57,135 bases of DNA from JBBRNH01 sp038230415 (GCA_038230415.1 JBBRNH010000029.1:1-57135); one strand, 5' to 3'. Counted from the stretch's first letter, positions 25,957-34,752 are shown. Numbers and translations are program-made. The notes: generated by a model from the letters alone, not told the origin.

Positions 25957-26435
25957 CTTCCTCCAAAATCCGTTCCCGCGCCGAAGCCATTGCCTGTGCT
26001 GACCAATGGCGGTTTGATAATCAGCGTATTGTGTTCACCAACGGCTGTTTCGACATTGTGCATCTGGGCCACATTGACTACCTCGAAAAAGCCCGCGCCC
26101 TCGGCCATAAACTGATTCTCGGCCTGAATACCGATGCCTCGGTGAGCCGCATCAAAGGCCCGCTCCGGCCCGTAGTGAACGAATACGCCCGCGCCCGGCT
26201 CATGGCCGCCCTCGAATTCGTTGATTTGGTCACGCTCTTCGACGAGCCAACTCCGCTCGAACTCATCGAAGCCCTGCGGCCCGATGTTCTCGTTAAAGGC
26301 GACGATTATACAGTGGCAACCATCGTCGGGGCTGATTTTGTGCTTGCCAACGGCGGCACGGTCGAGACCGTCGCGCTCGTGCCGGGCTACTCAACCAGCA
26401 AACTCATCGGGAAAATAGTGGAAAGCTATGGGTGA
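25953..26435 (+). CDS. rfaE2: D-glycero-beta-D-manno-heptose 1-phosphate adenylyltransferase
   Basis: RfaE2/HldE-C-type nucleotidyltransferase (EC 2.7.7.70) activates heptose 1-phosphate for LPS inner core or glycan synthesis. The 160-residue protein has IVFTNGCFDIVHLGHIDYLE with the HxGH motif, LILGLNTDASVSRIKGP and ALRPDVLVKGDDYT, ending in VPGYSTSKLIGKI. Its kinase partner (rfaE1) is not in the window. The stop codon is the first base-triplet of a heptameric repeat. Confidence 0.93.
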   Translation: MTSSKIRSRAEAIACADQWRFDNQRIVFTNGCFDIVHLGHIDYLEKARALGHKLILGLNTDASVSRIKGPLRPVVNEYARARLMAALEFVDLVTLFDEPTPLELIEALRPDVLVKGDDYTVATIVGADFVLANGGTVETVALVPGYSTSKLIGKIVESYG

Positions 26436-26469
26436 GTGGCAAGTACGTAGGGGCGAGTGGCAAGTTTTC
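26435..26469. repeat. heptameric AGTNNNN repeat
   Basis: AGTGGCA AGTACGT AGGGGCG AGTGGCA AGTTTTC in strict 7-base phase. It begins on the last base of the rfaE2 stop codon. The pair AGTGGCA AGTACGT is identical to the pair at 23386. Confidence 0.6.
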
Positions 26470-26589
26470 GGGATGAAATCAAGACATTTCGCCCAGAATC
26501 CGTGTTTTAACCCTGTCTGGCTGTGAGTCAAGTGTTCGCAACGGGCAATCGTGATTGATTACTGATAACTGTTAATTGTACACTGAATT

Positions 26590-27282
26590 ATGGCTGGTTC
26601 CTGGCTTATTTTTATCGTCTTCGCGGGTTTGAGTGCGCTGGTTAGCTGGCAATTGCGGAGAAAATTCAACGAATATTCACAAATCGGGCTGACCAATGGC
26701 ATGAGCGGGGCCGACGTTGCCGAACAGATGCTCCGCGAAAACGGCGTGACCGGCGTAACGGTGCAGTCGGTAGAAGGCCAACTGACGGATCATTACAACC
26801 CGCAGGACAAAACCGTGAACCTATCGGCAGATGTGTTTCATGGCCGCAGTATTGCCGCTGCCGCCGTAGCCGCTCACGAGTGCGGTCATGCCGTGCAGCA
26901 CAGCGTGGCCTACGCGCCCCTGAAACTGCGTTCGGCCTTGGTGCCGGTGCTGTCGGTGTCGTCGCGGTGGATGCAGTGGATTATTTTGGGGGGTATTTTT
27001 CTGCTCAACACCACGCCTATTCCATTGGCAATTGGGGTGGGGCTGTTTGCCGTTACTACGCTGTTTAGCTTTATCACGCTGCCGGTTGAGTTCGATGCCA
27101 GCAACCGGGCGTTGGCCTGGATTCAGAGCCGGGGCATTGTCAATTCACGAGAATATCCATTGGCAAAAGACGCGCTGTGGTGGGCGGCAACAACCTACGT
27201 GGTAGCCGCGCTTGGCTCATTGGCAACGCTGTTGTACTACGTCAGTATCCTGATGGGCGGTAGTGGTCGGCGCAACGATTAA
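26590..27282 (+). CDS. YugP-type membrane zinc metallopeptidase
   Basis: A 230-residue membrane protein with a zinc-binding HEXXH motif (AAHECGHAVQH) at about residue 97. A hydrophobic helix lies at the N-terminus and three more after residue 115. It shows the family phrases FNEYSQIGLTNGMSGADVAEQML, LPVEFDASNRALAW and KDALWWAATTYVVAALGSL. The cellular substrate is unknown. Confidence 0.88.
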   Translation: MAGSWLIFIVFAGLSALVSWQLRRKFNEYSQIGLTNGMSGADVAEQMLRENGVTGVTVQSVEGQLTDHYNPQDKTVNLSADVFHGRSIAAAAVAAHECGHAVQHSVAYAPLKLRSALVPVLSVSSRWMQWIILGGIFLLNTTPIPLAIGVGLFAVTTLFSFITLPVEFDASNRALAWIQSRGIVNSREYPLAKDALWWAATTYVVAALGSLATLLYYVSILMGGSGRRND

Positions 27283-27439
27283 ACCGGAATCACTGCGTTG
27301 GGGCAACTTCATTGGGATAACTAATCCTGGGGTTGATAAATCGCTGCTCCGGGAAATTCCGTATGCGTATACAATGGTTGAAATCAAACAAAGTGGCTTT
27401 GCGCGTTGTTACCAATCTATTACTTACTACCTGATTTCT

Positions 27440-27886
27440 ATGAAAATGAATGTACTCCTGTCTGCCGGTTTGTTTTGCCTGACATTGGTAACGATGACCG
27501 CCTGCAACAAAAACAACGACGTTGCCACCACGCCACCCACGCGCCTGACGGCCAGTATAAATGGCGGGGCCGAAAAACCTACCTCAAACACGTCAACGGC
27601 AACCGGCACGTTTACCGGCGACCTCGATGAAGCGACCCGCGTGTTAAGCTATACGGTTGCTTATTCGGGCCTGACCCCAACGGCGGGCCACCTGCACCGA
27701 ATTACGGCGGCCAACGGCACGGGTGGTGTTGAAATCGGATTCGGTGCGTTGACCTCACCCATCACCGGAACCGCTATACTGACGACCCAAACGCGGGTTG
27801 ACAGCCTGAAAAACGGGTTCTATTACGCCAATCTGCACACAACGAAGTTTCCGGGTGGAGAAATCCGGGGTGACATCAAGAAGTAA
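27440..27886 (+). CDS. CHRD domain lipoprotein
   Basis: A 148-residue secreted lipoprotein starting MKMNVLLSAG with a lipobox TMTAC (Cys22). A single CHRD domain follows: LTASINGGAEKPTSN, GTFTGDLDEATRVLSYTVAY, AGHLHRITAANGTGG and YYANLHTTKFPGGEIRGDI, in the usual order. CHRD domains are extracellular beta-rich modules first described in chordin; their bacterial function is unknown. The longer open frame upstream has no signal peptide and is not used. A strong terminator follows. Confidence 0.9.
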   Translation: MKMNVLLSAGLFCLTLVTMTACNKNNDVATTPPTRLTASINGGAEKPTSNTSTATGTFTGDLDEATRVLSYTVAYSGLTPTAGHLHRITAANGTGGVEIGFGALTSPITGTAILTTQTRVDSLKNGFYYANLHTTKFPGGEIRGDIKK

Positions 27887-27910
27887 TTCGCTGATTATAC
27901 GCCATCAATC

Positions 27911-27949
27911 AAACGCGCTCTGCCAATACCGGCAGGGCGCGTTTTTTTT
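27911..27949 (+). terminator. Rho-independent terminator after CHRD gene
   Basis: A GC-rich hairpin (AAACGCGC..TGCC / GGCA..GCGCGTTT) is followed by eight or more T, 25 bp past the stop. Confidence 0.8.
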
Positions 27950-27969
27950 GTCAGATAATTGTGTAAACC

Positions 27970-28002
27970 AAACCTATAAGGTCTTCAAGACCTTATAGGT
28001 TT
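27970..28002. repeat. 33-bp perfect palindrome
   Basis: AAACCTATAAGGTCTT and its exact complement flank a single C. It lies 10 bp after the terminator T-run, without a T-run of its own, and resembles small dispersed palindromes of Bacteroidota genomes. Confidence 0.7.
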
Positions 28003-28040
28003 GTCGTTATAGGCAGTAGGTCAGGTTTGGGCTTTTGGGG

Positions 28041-28048
28041 TAACTTTG
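28041..28048 (+). promoter_or_regulatory. -7 box of the transketolase-like gene
   Basis: TAACTTTG matches TAnnTTTG, 37 bp before the ATG at 28086. Confidence 0.45.
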
Positions 28049-28085
28049 TGCCATTAACCGGCCCGAAACGCCGGGTCTCAACACG

Positions 28086-28997
28086 ATGCGAAATCAATTT
28101 TCTGCCGGTATCGAACGCATTGCCCGTCAGGACGACCGGGTGGTGTTTATCACCGGCGACCTCGGCTACAACGCGCTCGAAAATCTCCAGAGCAGCATGG
28201 GGCCGCGCTTTATCAACGCGGGCGTGGCCGAACAAAACATGGTGGGCGTGGCGGCTGGCATGGCCTACAAAGGCTATAAAGTGTTTTGTTACAGCATTGC
28301 GCCGTTTGCCGTGTATCGGTGTCTGGAACAATTCAGGAACGATGTCTGCCTGCACAATATGCCCGTTTTTATGGTCGGTAACGGCGGGGGTTACGGCTAT
28401 GGCATCATGGGCAGCACCCACCACGCCATCGAAGATTTGGCGTGCCTGAGCAGTTTGCAAAATATAAATACGTTTGTGCCAGCCTTTGCCGATGAAGTAG
28501 AACCGATGCTCGATCAGATTGTGGCGCACGCCGGCCCGGCCTACCTGCGGCTTGGCTACGGCCCCAATACCCCCGCCGGAGCCCAAACAATGGGGTCGTT
28601 CAAACACATCGTCAGGGCCGAGAAAAACCAGTTCGCTGGCTCCGTCGTCGCGCTTGGGCCGGTGACTGCCAACGCCCTGAAAGCTCTGGAAAACAGTGAC
28701 TTATCGGGCCGTTTCGATTTGTTTACGGCTAATAACCTGCCGCTCGATTTGCCGGTTTCGCTGGCGCAGCATTTCGCCGGGAAACCATTGCTGGTGGTCG
28801 AAGAACACGTTTCGATTGGTGGCCTGGCCCAGCAACTGTGCGTAAAACTCCTGGAAGCGGGCATGGGGCCGGGGCGGTTTGTGAGCCTGACGGCGCAGGG
28901 TTATCCCAACGGACTGTATGGCAGTCAGGCGTATCATCAGCAGCAATCCGGGCTTGATGCCGAAAACATTGCGGCCTGTTTGCGCGAGTTTAGTTAA
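28086..28997 (+). CDS. transketolase C-terminal subunit (orphan half)
   Basis: A 303-residue protein made of the pyrimidine-binding and C-terminal domains of a split transketolase. It shows FITGDLGYNALENLQ, RFINAGVAEQNMVGVAAGMAYKG with the Glu that activates thiamine diphosphate, and GGYGYGIMGSTHHAIEDLA. The matching N-terminal (ThDP pyrophosphate-binding) half is not next to it on either side. Split transketolases often sit in sugar or surface-glycan clusters, and such a cluster begins just downstream. The substrate is unknown. Confidence 0.85.
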   Translation: MRNQFSAGIERIARQDDRVVFITGDLGYNALENLQSSMGPRFINAGVAEQNMVGVAAGMAYKGYKVFCYSIAPFAVYRCLEQFRNDVCLHNMPVFMVGNGGGYGYGIMGSTHHAIEDLACLSSLQNINTFVPAFADEVEPMLDQIVAHAGPAYLRLGYGPNTPAGAQTMGSFKHIVRAEKNQFAGSVVALGPVTANALKALENSDLSGRFDLFTANNLPLDLPVSLAQHFAGKPLLVVEEHVSIGGLAQQLCVKLLEAGMGPGRFVSLTAQGYPNGLYGSQAYHQQQSGLDAENIAACLREFS

Positions 28998-29098
28998 ACA
29001 CAGAGACACAGAGGTTTCACAGAGAACACAAAGGTTTTAAGAGCCGTTTGTCAACCTCGGTGACCTCTGTGTTAATCTTTGTGCCTCTGTGTTAAAAA
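28996..29098. repeat. imperfect inverted repeat (ACACAGAGG family)
   Basis: Left part (28996-29038) and right part (29052-29098) carry ACACAGAG(G) and ACACAAAG motifs in opposite orientation. It begins within the transketolase stop codon and ends before the membrane protein gene. Confidence 0.65.
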
Positions 29099-29115
29099 CA
29101 CGCTGTTTGGGGTTT

Positions 29116-30837
29116 ATGCTACGAAAATTTCTTGCCCTTTTCCTTACGGCCTTACCCATCGTCATCTTCTGGCAAACGTGGGCCGTGTATGCCGTGAACA
29201 TCCCGAAATGGGACGACCACGCGCTGAAAACGTTTCTGCTCCATCTCGAACAGGCCGATTCTGTTACCGAACGGGCCTATCAGGTGGTCAGGCAGCACAA
29301 CGAACACCGTATCGTGCTGGATCGGGTGGTGACGTGGATTGATTTCTCCCTTTTCGGCAAACTCGATTACCGGCATTTGATGATACTCGGTAACCTGAGT
29401 TTGGTAGGACTGCTGGTGGTTTTTGGTACTGTTTTGCGCCGGTCAATCCCATCCGTCAAAACAGCGTGGCTGTTGTTTTTGCCCCCGGTTTCGTTTTTCC
29501 TGTTTAACCTGTCTCATTGGGAAAATATGTTTTGGGGTATGGCCGCACTCCAGAATTTTACGGTGGTGCTGTGGGCGTTGTGGGCAACTTATGCGCTGAC
29601 GTTTACCCAAAACTGGCCGGTAGCCATTGTGCTGGCTGTTTGTGCCACCGTTACCAGTGGTAATGGCTTGCTTATCTGGCCCATCGGCGCGGGCTTGCTG
29701 TTTGCTCAGGCATTGGCTCATCGGGATTCAGACTGGAAACGGCCCGCCCTGAACCGACAACTCGTTCTCCCACTCGCTTGCTGGTTCATCGGCGCGGCCA
29801 TCACTATCGGCCTGTATTTTGTCGGCTATGAAAAACCGGCGGGTAATCCACCCGTTCGGGGCAGCGTGGGCGAGTTGCTAACGGGTTGGCTGGCGTTTTT
29901 GGGGTCTGCCGCCGAGGTCTTGCCGGTTGGGTCGGCGTTGACTAATTCGGTTGTTTTGGGCGCAGGATTGGTGCTGATAGTAGCGGTACTGATCGGGCTT
30001 TCGGCTCGAAGCCTGCTGCGCTCTTCATCGGTTGCTGTTGGCTCCGTAACGAGGCCACAAACAAATCAGCTAACGCTTTTTGTGTTGGGAAGTGCCGGAT
30101 TTATCCTTGGTACCGCGGCTATCGTGGCCTGGTCGCGGGTGGGGTTTGGGTTGGAAACGCTCATCACGAGCCGGTACAAACTGTACTCGCTCACGTTGCT
30201 GGCGTTGGTGTATGTCGCCGTGATGGGTCGGCTTGCGGGGCGCGGGCGGTGGCTGGCCGGGGCTACGGGGTTGGTGGTGAGCGCGGGACTGGCGGGGCTG
30301 TCATACCCGGCTTTTACCGACGACGTAATCTGGTGGCGGCAATGGCTCCTGACCAACCAATTCAACTGGACCTATACCACCAATCGTCCCGTTTCGACCC
30401 TCGATGCCACCACTGCCCGCTGGATTACCAACGCCCCGGCTTTTTATGACCGTGCGTTAGCTGGTTTTTATCAGCCCGTTAAAACTCAAATAAAAGGTAT
30501 TAACGTCAGCACGAATCCGGTGGTGCTGGCTGAACCTCAGCTACCCTTCGTCATTGGCTCCGATGCCGGGATATACACCCTGCTGCGGTCTGACCGGCGG
30601 CTGTATCTGTTCAGCACCACCCCGGCGTTGCAACAATCAGCGCGGACAAAATTAGGACTGACCCTGCCAACGGCAACGGGGTTTTCGGTTAAAATCGGCG
30701 AGTCAGAAATTGATCCGGGTCGCTATGCCGTTGAACTCGTGCAGGTTGAGCCATCGGGCAAACTAACGCGGGCAGCAACAGCGCAAACATTGACGGTCTT
30801 GCCCACCAAACAAACCGTGCTGAAAAAGAACTGGTAA
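29116..30837 (+). CDS. polytopic membrane protein, possible GT-C-type glycosyltransferase (copy 1)
   Basis: A 573-residue membrane protein. A first transmembrane helix is followed by IPKWDDHALK and NEHRIVLDRVV, then many further hydrophobic segments up to about residue 410 and a soluble C-terminal domain of about 160 residues. The acidic pair (WDD) just after helix 1 recalls GT-C glycosyltransferases, but I do not recognise a named family. It is a tandem paralogue of the next gene; the two share WDD, EHRIV, (S)H(W)EN..WGMA..QNF and TSGNG motifs in the same order. ATG 29116 is chosen because the longer reading begins inside the upstream repeat. Confidence 0.75.
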   Translation: MLRKFLALFLTALPIVIFWQTWAVYAVNIPKWDDHALKTFLLHLEQADSVTERAYQVVRQHNEHRIVLDRVVTWIDFSLFGKLDYRHLMILGNLSLVGLLVVFGTVLRRSIPSVKTAWLLFLPPVSFFLFNLSHWENMFWGMAALQNFTVVLWALWATYALTFTQNWPVAIVLAVCATVTSGNGLLIWPIGAGLLFAQALAHRDSDWKRPALNRQLVLPLACWFIGAAITIGLYFVGYEKPAGNPPVRGSVGELLTGWLAFLGSAAEVLPVGSALTNSVVLGAGLVLIVAVLIGLSARSLLRSSSVAVGSVTRPQTNQLTLFVLGSAGFILGTAAIVAWSRVGFGLETLITSRYKLYSLTLLALVYVAVMGRLAGRGRWLAGATGLVVSAGLAGLSYPAFTDDVIWWRQWLLTNQFNWTYTTNRPVSTLDATTARWITNAPAFYDRALAGFYQPVKTQIKGINVSTNPVVLAEPQLPFVIGSDAGIYTLLRSDRRLYLFSTTPALQQSARTKLGLTLPTATGFSVKIGESEIDPGRYAVELVQVEPSGKLTRAATAQTLTVLPTKQTVLKKNW

Positions 30838-31760
30838 CTGATGATTACACGTCGCGTTCTTCTTGTTTTGCTGATGCTGATTCCGGTTGCCATTGTGGCC
30901 TGGGTGGTAAGCCGATACGCCCTGAATCTGCCGTATTGGGACGATTATCTCGTGCAGGAACACCTCGCCATACTCAACGCACAGGGGTCTCGCGGGCAGA
31001 AACTCGCTCATTTCTTCGATCAGCACTGGGAACACCGCATCGTCTGGACGCGGGCGGTTTTCTTCGCGTTTTTCAAACTCAACGGCTCGCTCAACTACGT
31101 CGGGCTAACGGCAATCGGCGTGAGCGGGCTTGTCGGAATCGCGGCCATTCTGTTGGGGGTATTTCGGCAAACGCGGTTGCCGCAACGACGGTTGCCGCTC
31201 TGGTATTTTTTGCCGGTTCCGTTCTGGCTTTTCACGTTGCAATCGCACGAGAATTTACTGTGGGGCATGGCCTCTATCCAGAATTTTTGGGTGCTGGTGT
31301 TTGCGCTGGGGTCGTTTTGGGCGTTGGCGCAACCGGGCAGTACCCGCGCCGGGCCGGGTTTCTGGCGGGCGGGTGCGCTGGCATTAGCAGTGCTGGCAAC
31401 GTTCACGAGCGGCAACGGGGCGTTGGTGCTGATTGCGGGCGGATTAGTGCTGGCGTGGCAGGCCGTCAGGAGACAAATATCGTGGCTATTTGTGGTGGTC
31501 TGGGCGGTGGTTTCGGTCGTCAGCATCGGGGGGTATTTTTACGGCTATCATCGCGTTACGTTTTTTCCGTCGCCGTTCAACTATCCCTTTACGGCCTGGA
31601 TTCAGGCGTTCTTCGTGTTTTTCGGGGGCTTTGCCGATCCATTTCCGTATTCGGGTGCGGCTGCGTTTGGCTATGATAACCCGCTCTGGATCAGTACGTT
31701 GCTGGGGGCTTTGCTGGTAGTGGGGGCGGGTTGGCTGGTGATTTATGTTGTCTTACTGAT

Positions 31761-31845
31761 GAGGGGTTTTGTCATTCCGACGATATGAGGAATCTTCACA
31801 GTTGAGCGTAAGATTCCTCCTGTCGTCGGAATGACAAAACCCCTC
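31761..31845. repeat. palindromic insertion element splitting membrane protein copy 2
   Basis: Arms 31761-31796 and 31810-31845 match as reverse complements at 33 of 36 positions (GAGGGGTTTTGTCATTCCGA ...). The loop is 13 nt. The in-frame TGA that breaks the gene lies in the left arm. Confidence 0.85.
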
Positions 31846-31880
31846 GGAATGACAAAACCCGTCGGAATGACAAAAAACAC
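31827..31880 (+). repeat. 18-bp tandem repeat, three copies
   Basis: CGGAATGACAAAACCCCT, CGGAATGACAAAACCCGT and a third diverged copy follow head to tail. The first is part of the palindrome's right arm. In frame they encode MTKPLG, MTKPVG and MTKNTN, so the array keeps the reading frame. Confidence 0.8.
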
Positions 31881-32068
31881 GAATGACGCGCAACGAACGA
31901 CCAATGACTTTTTTCTGGCTTGTTTGTTGTTTCTGCTCGCTACGGCGGCCATCACGGTGTACTCCCGCGTGGGGTTTGCCGGGCCGGGCTATCTGTTGCA
32001 AGGCCGCTACAAAATCTATTCGGCCCTGATGCTCAGCGTGGTGTATTTGTTTGCATTGTCTGTATCAC

Positions 32069-32127
32069 GGTCTGTGAAGACACAGACCACGGACGGGCTA
32101 CAGCCCTGGTCTATGTCTTCACAGACC
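32069..32127. repeat. second palindromic insert in membrane protein copy 2
   Basis: Arms 32069-32089 and 32107-32127 (GGTCTGTGAAGACAC...) are reverse complements with one mismatch; an inner GGGCT/AGCCC pair extends the hairpin. It is read in frame and encodes a polar loop between two hydrophobic segments. Confidence 0.8.
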
Positions 32128-32696
32128 GAAATCCTAATCGTTATTGCCTTTACCATTCCGTTCAGCCTGTTTTCTGATTATCTGTGTCTTGAGGGCATTA
32201 TCAATCAGCACCGGCGCACCACTGCCGACTATTTTAACTTTGTCGTCAACGAGCCGGCCCAACGCCAACAGGCTGCTACACAGGTTTTTAAGCCAACAGA
32301 GCCGACGTTTTTTGCCGGGCAAATTGCTCAACTCGCTGCGGCTTCGTGGCTAACTGCACCAACCATAACCGCTGTTGACGGGCTGGATGAAAAGCGGTTT
32401 CTGTACGACATCCCGAAAGCCGACGCGCCAAACCCAACCGTTGCTGCCCCGACTAATGGCTCGTATATCGTTGTCAAGAATAACTCCCACACCTACCTCT
32501 TCAACGCCCGGCCTTTGCGCCCCTCGCCAATGGCATTGTCGGGGTTCGAGGGGTATTTCCGGGCCAATGGCATTCACGCGCAGGTTTTGAAAGAGCATCT
32601 GCAACCGGGCCGCTACCGGATTGGCGTACTGACCAACCAACGGGGCCATCTGCGGCTGGCGATGACCAACCGATTTGTTACCTTCACCGAGTTGAA

Positions 32697-33800
32697 ATGA
32701 AAACCACCCGAACTTACCTTCCCCAACTCGATGGATTGCGCTTCGTTGCCGTTACACTCGTCATGCTCGACCACTGGCTCGGCGAGGCCAATCACCTGCC
32801 GTTGGGGTATTTTGGCGTGAACCTGTTTTTTGTGCTGAGTGGTTTTCTGATTACACGTATTCTGATAAACAGCAAGTTACAGGACGAAACGCTGCAACGC
32901 GGGCCGGGCCATTCGCTCAAAACGTTTTTTATCCGCCGGAATCTCCGCATCTGGCCGGTGTATTACCTCACGATTTTCGGGTTGGCGTTGGTCAATTTTC
33001 AGGCCGTCAGGATGGCGTTCTGGTGGCTCGTGACCTACACCCAAAACGTCTGGATTGTGGTGCATCAAACCTGGTTCGGAGCCATTGACCACCTCTGGTC
33101 TTTGGCCGTTGAGGAGCAGTATTACATCTTTTTTCCGTTTCTGCTGCTTTTCACGCCCCGCCTGTTGCTCTTGCCCATGCTGGCCGCGCTGATTGTGCTG
33201 TCGGTGCTGCTGCGGGTGGTTTTGTTTGTAACCCACGCCCCCTGGATGGCGCAGTTTGTGCTGATGCCTACCTGTTTAGATGCCTTCGGGCTGGGCGGGG
33301 TGCTGGCCTGGCTCATTTTGTTTCGGCGCGAGCTATTCGACAAACTCGTTCGCAACAACGCGCTGCTGCTGGGTAGTTTCGCGCTCTACGCCCTGAACGT
33401 CTGGCTGATGAGCCAACTCTCGCCCGCCCGTAACCTCGCCACTGACGTTACCGACCGATTGGTAACGTCGGTTTTTTGTATGTTTCTGATCGGGCGGGGA
33501 ATCGTGGGGTTCGGGCAACCCGTGAAGTGGTTGTTAGAAAATCGCGTCGTGAATTACTTAGGTCAGATCAGTTACGGGCTGTATCTGTTTCATAACCTGA
33601 TTTTCAACTATTACCACACGCCCGAAACCTATTTTACGCTGCGGGTCTGGCACAAAGCCGCCACCCTGTTGCCCCTGTTGGAGGCCACGCCCGCGCTCCG
33701 GCTGGGCTATTTTTATGGCCTCACGGTGCTGGTAGCGGCCCTGTCGTGGCACCTGATCGAAAAGCCGATTAACGGCCTGAAAGACCGCTTTTCTTACTAA
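32697..33800 (+). CDS. acyltransferase family 3 (OafA/YrhL-like) membrane protein
   Basis: A 367-residue integral-membrane O-acyltransferase. The N-terminus YLPQLDGLRFVAVTLVMLDHW has the catalytic-type His of the family, followed by YFGVNLFFVLSGFLITRIL, RRNLRIWPVYYL and a WSLAVEEQYYIFFP helix. About ten transmembrane helices are visible. Such enzymes acetylate surface polysaccharide or LPS, fitting the glycan genes around it. Its ATG overlaps the TGA of the preceding broken gene. Confidence 0.92.
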   Translation: MKTTRTYLPQLDGLRFVAVTLVMLDHWLGEANHLPLGYFGVNLFFVLSGFLITRILINSKLQDETLQRGPGHSLKTFFIRRNLRIWPVYYLTIFGLALVNFQAVRMAFWWLVTYTQNVWIVVHQTWFGAIDHLWSLAVEEQYYIFFPFLLLFTPRLLLLPMLAALIVLSVLLRVVLFVTHAPWMAQFVLMPTCLDAFGLGGVLAWLILFRRELFDKLVRNNALLLGSFALYALNVWLMSQLSPARNLATDVTDRLVTSVFCMFLIGRGIVGFGQPVKWLLENRVVNYLGQISYGLYLFHNLIFNYYHTPETYFTLRVWHKAATLLPLLEATPALRLGYFYGLTVLVAALSWHLIEKPINGLKDRFSY

Positions 33801-33881
33801 AAGTCAACGTTTCTGTGTCTGAAGGTCGTTCATACTGTCTAAAGTCCTATTCATCGGCAAGCGGCAAGCCTAAGGTTTGCC

Positions 33882-33889
33882 TATCTTTG
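33882..33889 (+). promoter_or_regulatory. -7 box of the GT2 gene
   Basis: TATCTTTG, followed by CCCCAAAA, matches TAnnTTTG, 22 bp before ATG 33912. The same box-plus-CCCCAAAA layout is seen before glgE. Confidence 0.5.
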
Positions 33890-33911
33890 CCCCAAAATAC
33901 AACCCATATCT

Positions 33912-34676
33912 ATGAGTCTGCTGCTATCTATTGTGATGCCCGCCTACAACGAGGAAGAATGCGTCGAACTCGTAGTTGGTCAATGGTGCGAATTACTCGA
34001 CCGCCAGTTTCCAACCGAAAATACGCGGCTGATTGTGGTGAACGATGGCTCGAAAGACCGCACCGGCGAGATTTTGGCCGGTCTCCGCGACCGTTTTCCG
34101 AAGCTCGTGGCCGTCAATCAACCCAACGGCGGGCATGGTAACGCCGTTGTTCATGCCTACCGGCAGGCCGTTGCGCTGGATTCGGAATGGGTGTTTCAGA
34201 CCGACAGCGACGATCAGTTTGTGACCGACGATTTTATGAAACTCTGGGCCAAACGCAACGAATCTGATTTTATCCTCGGTAGCCGGATGGTGCGGCACGA
34301 TGCCCCCGCCCGGCTCTGGATCACCCGGATTTTGCGCGGCAGCATCTGGGCCATCTACGGCACCTATATTCAGGATAGCAACATTCCATTCCGGCTGATT
34401 CGGGGGAGTTTTCTGCGGAAACTACTTCAGCAACTACCTGCTCCAACGCCGTTTGCACCGAACATTTTCCTGTCGGTAATGAGCAAAAAAGCCGGAAACA
34501 ATACGTTTGATATTCCCATTACGCACAAAGAACGGCAGACCGGTACGGTGTCTATCCTGAAATGGAAACTCCTGAAAGTCTGCCTGACGAGTTTTATGGA
34601 ACTGGCGCAGTTCCGGCTCGAATTGGGTGGAAAAGTGAAAGCTCTCAAACAGCCCGAGCGCGTAACCACATACTAA
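33912..34676 (+). CDS. glycosyltransferase family 2
   Basis: A 254-residue GT-A-fold glycosyltransferase. It has SIVMPAYNEEECVELVV, VVNDGSKDRTGEIL, the donor/metal segment FQTDSDDQF and a C-terminal THKERQTGTVSILKWKLLK. It lacks the long membrane tail of dolichyl-phosphate mannosyltransferases, but the layout resembles polyprenyl-phosphate sugar transferases. It probably feeds the neighbouring membrane proteins with lipid-linked sugar, which is inferred. Confidence 0.88.
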   Translation: MSLLLSIVMPAYNEEECVELVVGQWCELLDRQFPTENTRLIVVNDGSKDRTGEILAGLRDRFPKLVAVNQPNGGHGNAVVHAYRQAVALDSEWVFQTDSDDQFVTDDFMKLWAKRNESDFILGSRMVRHDAPARLWITRILRGSIWAIYGTYIQDSNIPFRLIRGSFLRKLLQQLPAPTPFAPNIFLSVMSKKAGNNTFDIPITHKERQTGTVSILKWKLLKVCLTSFMELAQFRLELGGKVKALKQPERVTTY

Positions 34677-34752
34677 TTTTTAGCGTACAAGTTTGCGTAA
34701 TGCGTGTTTAATGGTAGTTCAGTAGAAACAAAAAACGCAACAGTACATCAGC

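Larger units (their letters stand above)
30841..32700 (+). pseudogene. polytopic membrane protein (copy 2), interrupted by a palindromic insertion
   Basis: A paralogue of the preceding gene, split into two open frames (30841-31788 and 31831-32700) that are in the same reading frame. The only in-frame stop between them is TGA 31786-31788, which lies inside an inserted inverted repeat (31761-31845). The first half carries LPYWDDYLVQ, WEHRIVWTRAV, HENLLWGMASIQNF and ATFTSGNGALV. The second resumes in LLATAAITVYSRVGF, matching copy 1 (GTAAIVAWSRVGF), and ends in a soluble domain. A second palindrome (32069-32127) is also read through in a loop. It may be inactive or make two polypeptides. The downstream acyltransferase overlaps its stop by four bases. 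Confidence 0.8.

Noticed and set aside
31831..32700. Second half of membrane protein copy 2 as an independent gene with start MTKPLGMTKP
   Set aside because: The start lies in the repeat arm and the sequence continues copy 2 in the same frame; treated as the 3' part of a broken gene.
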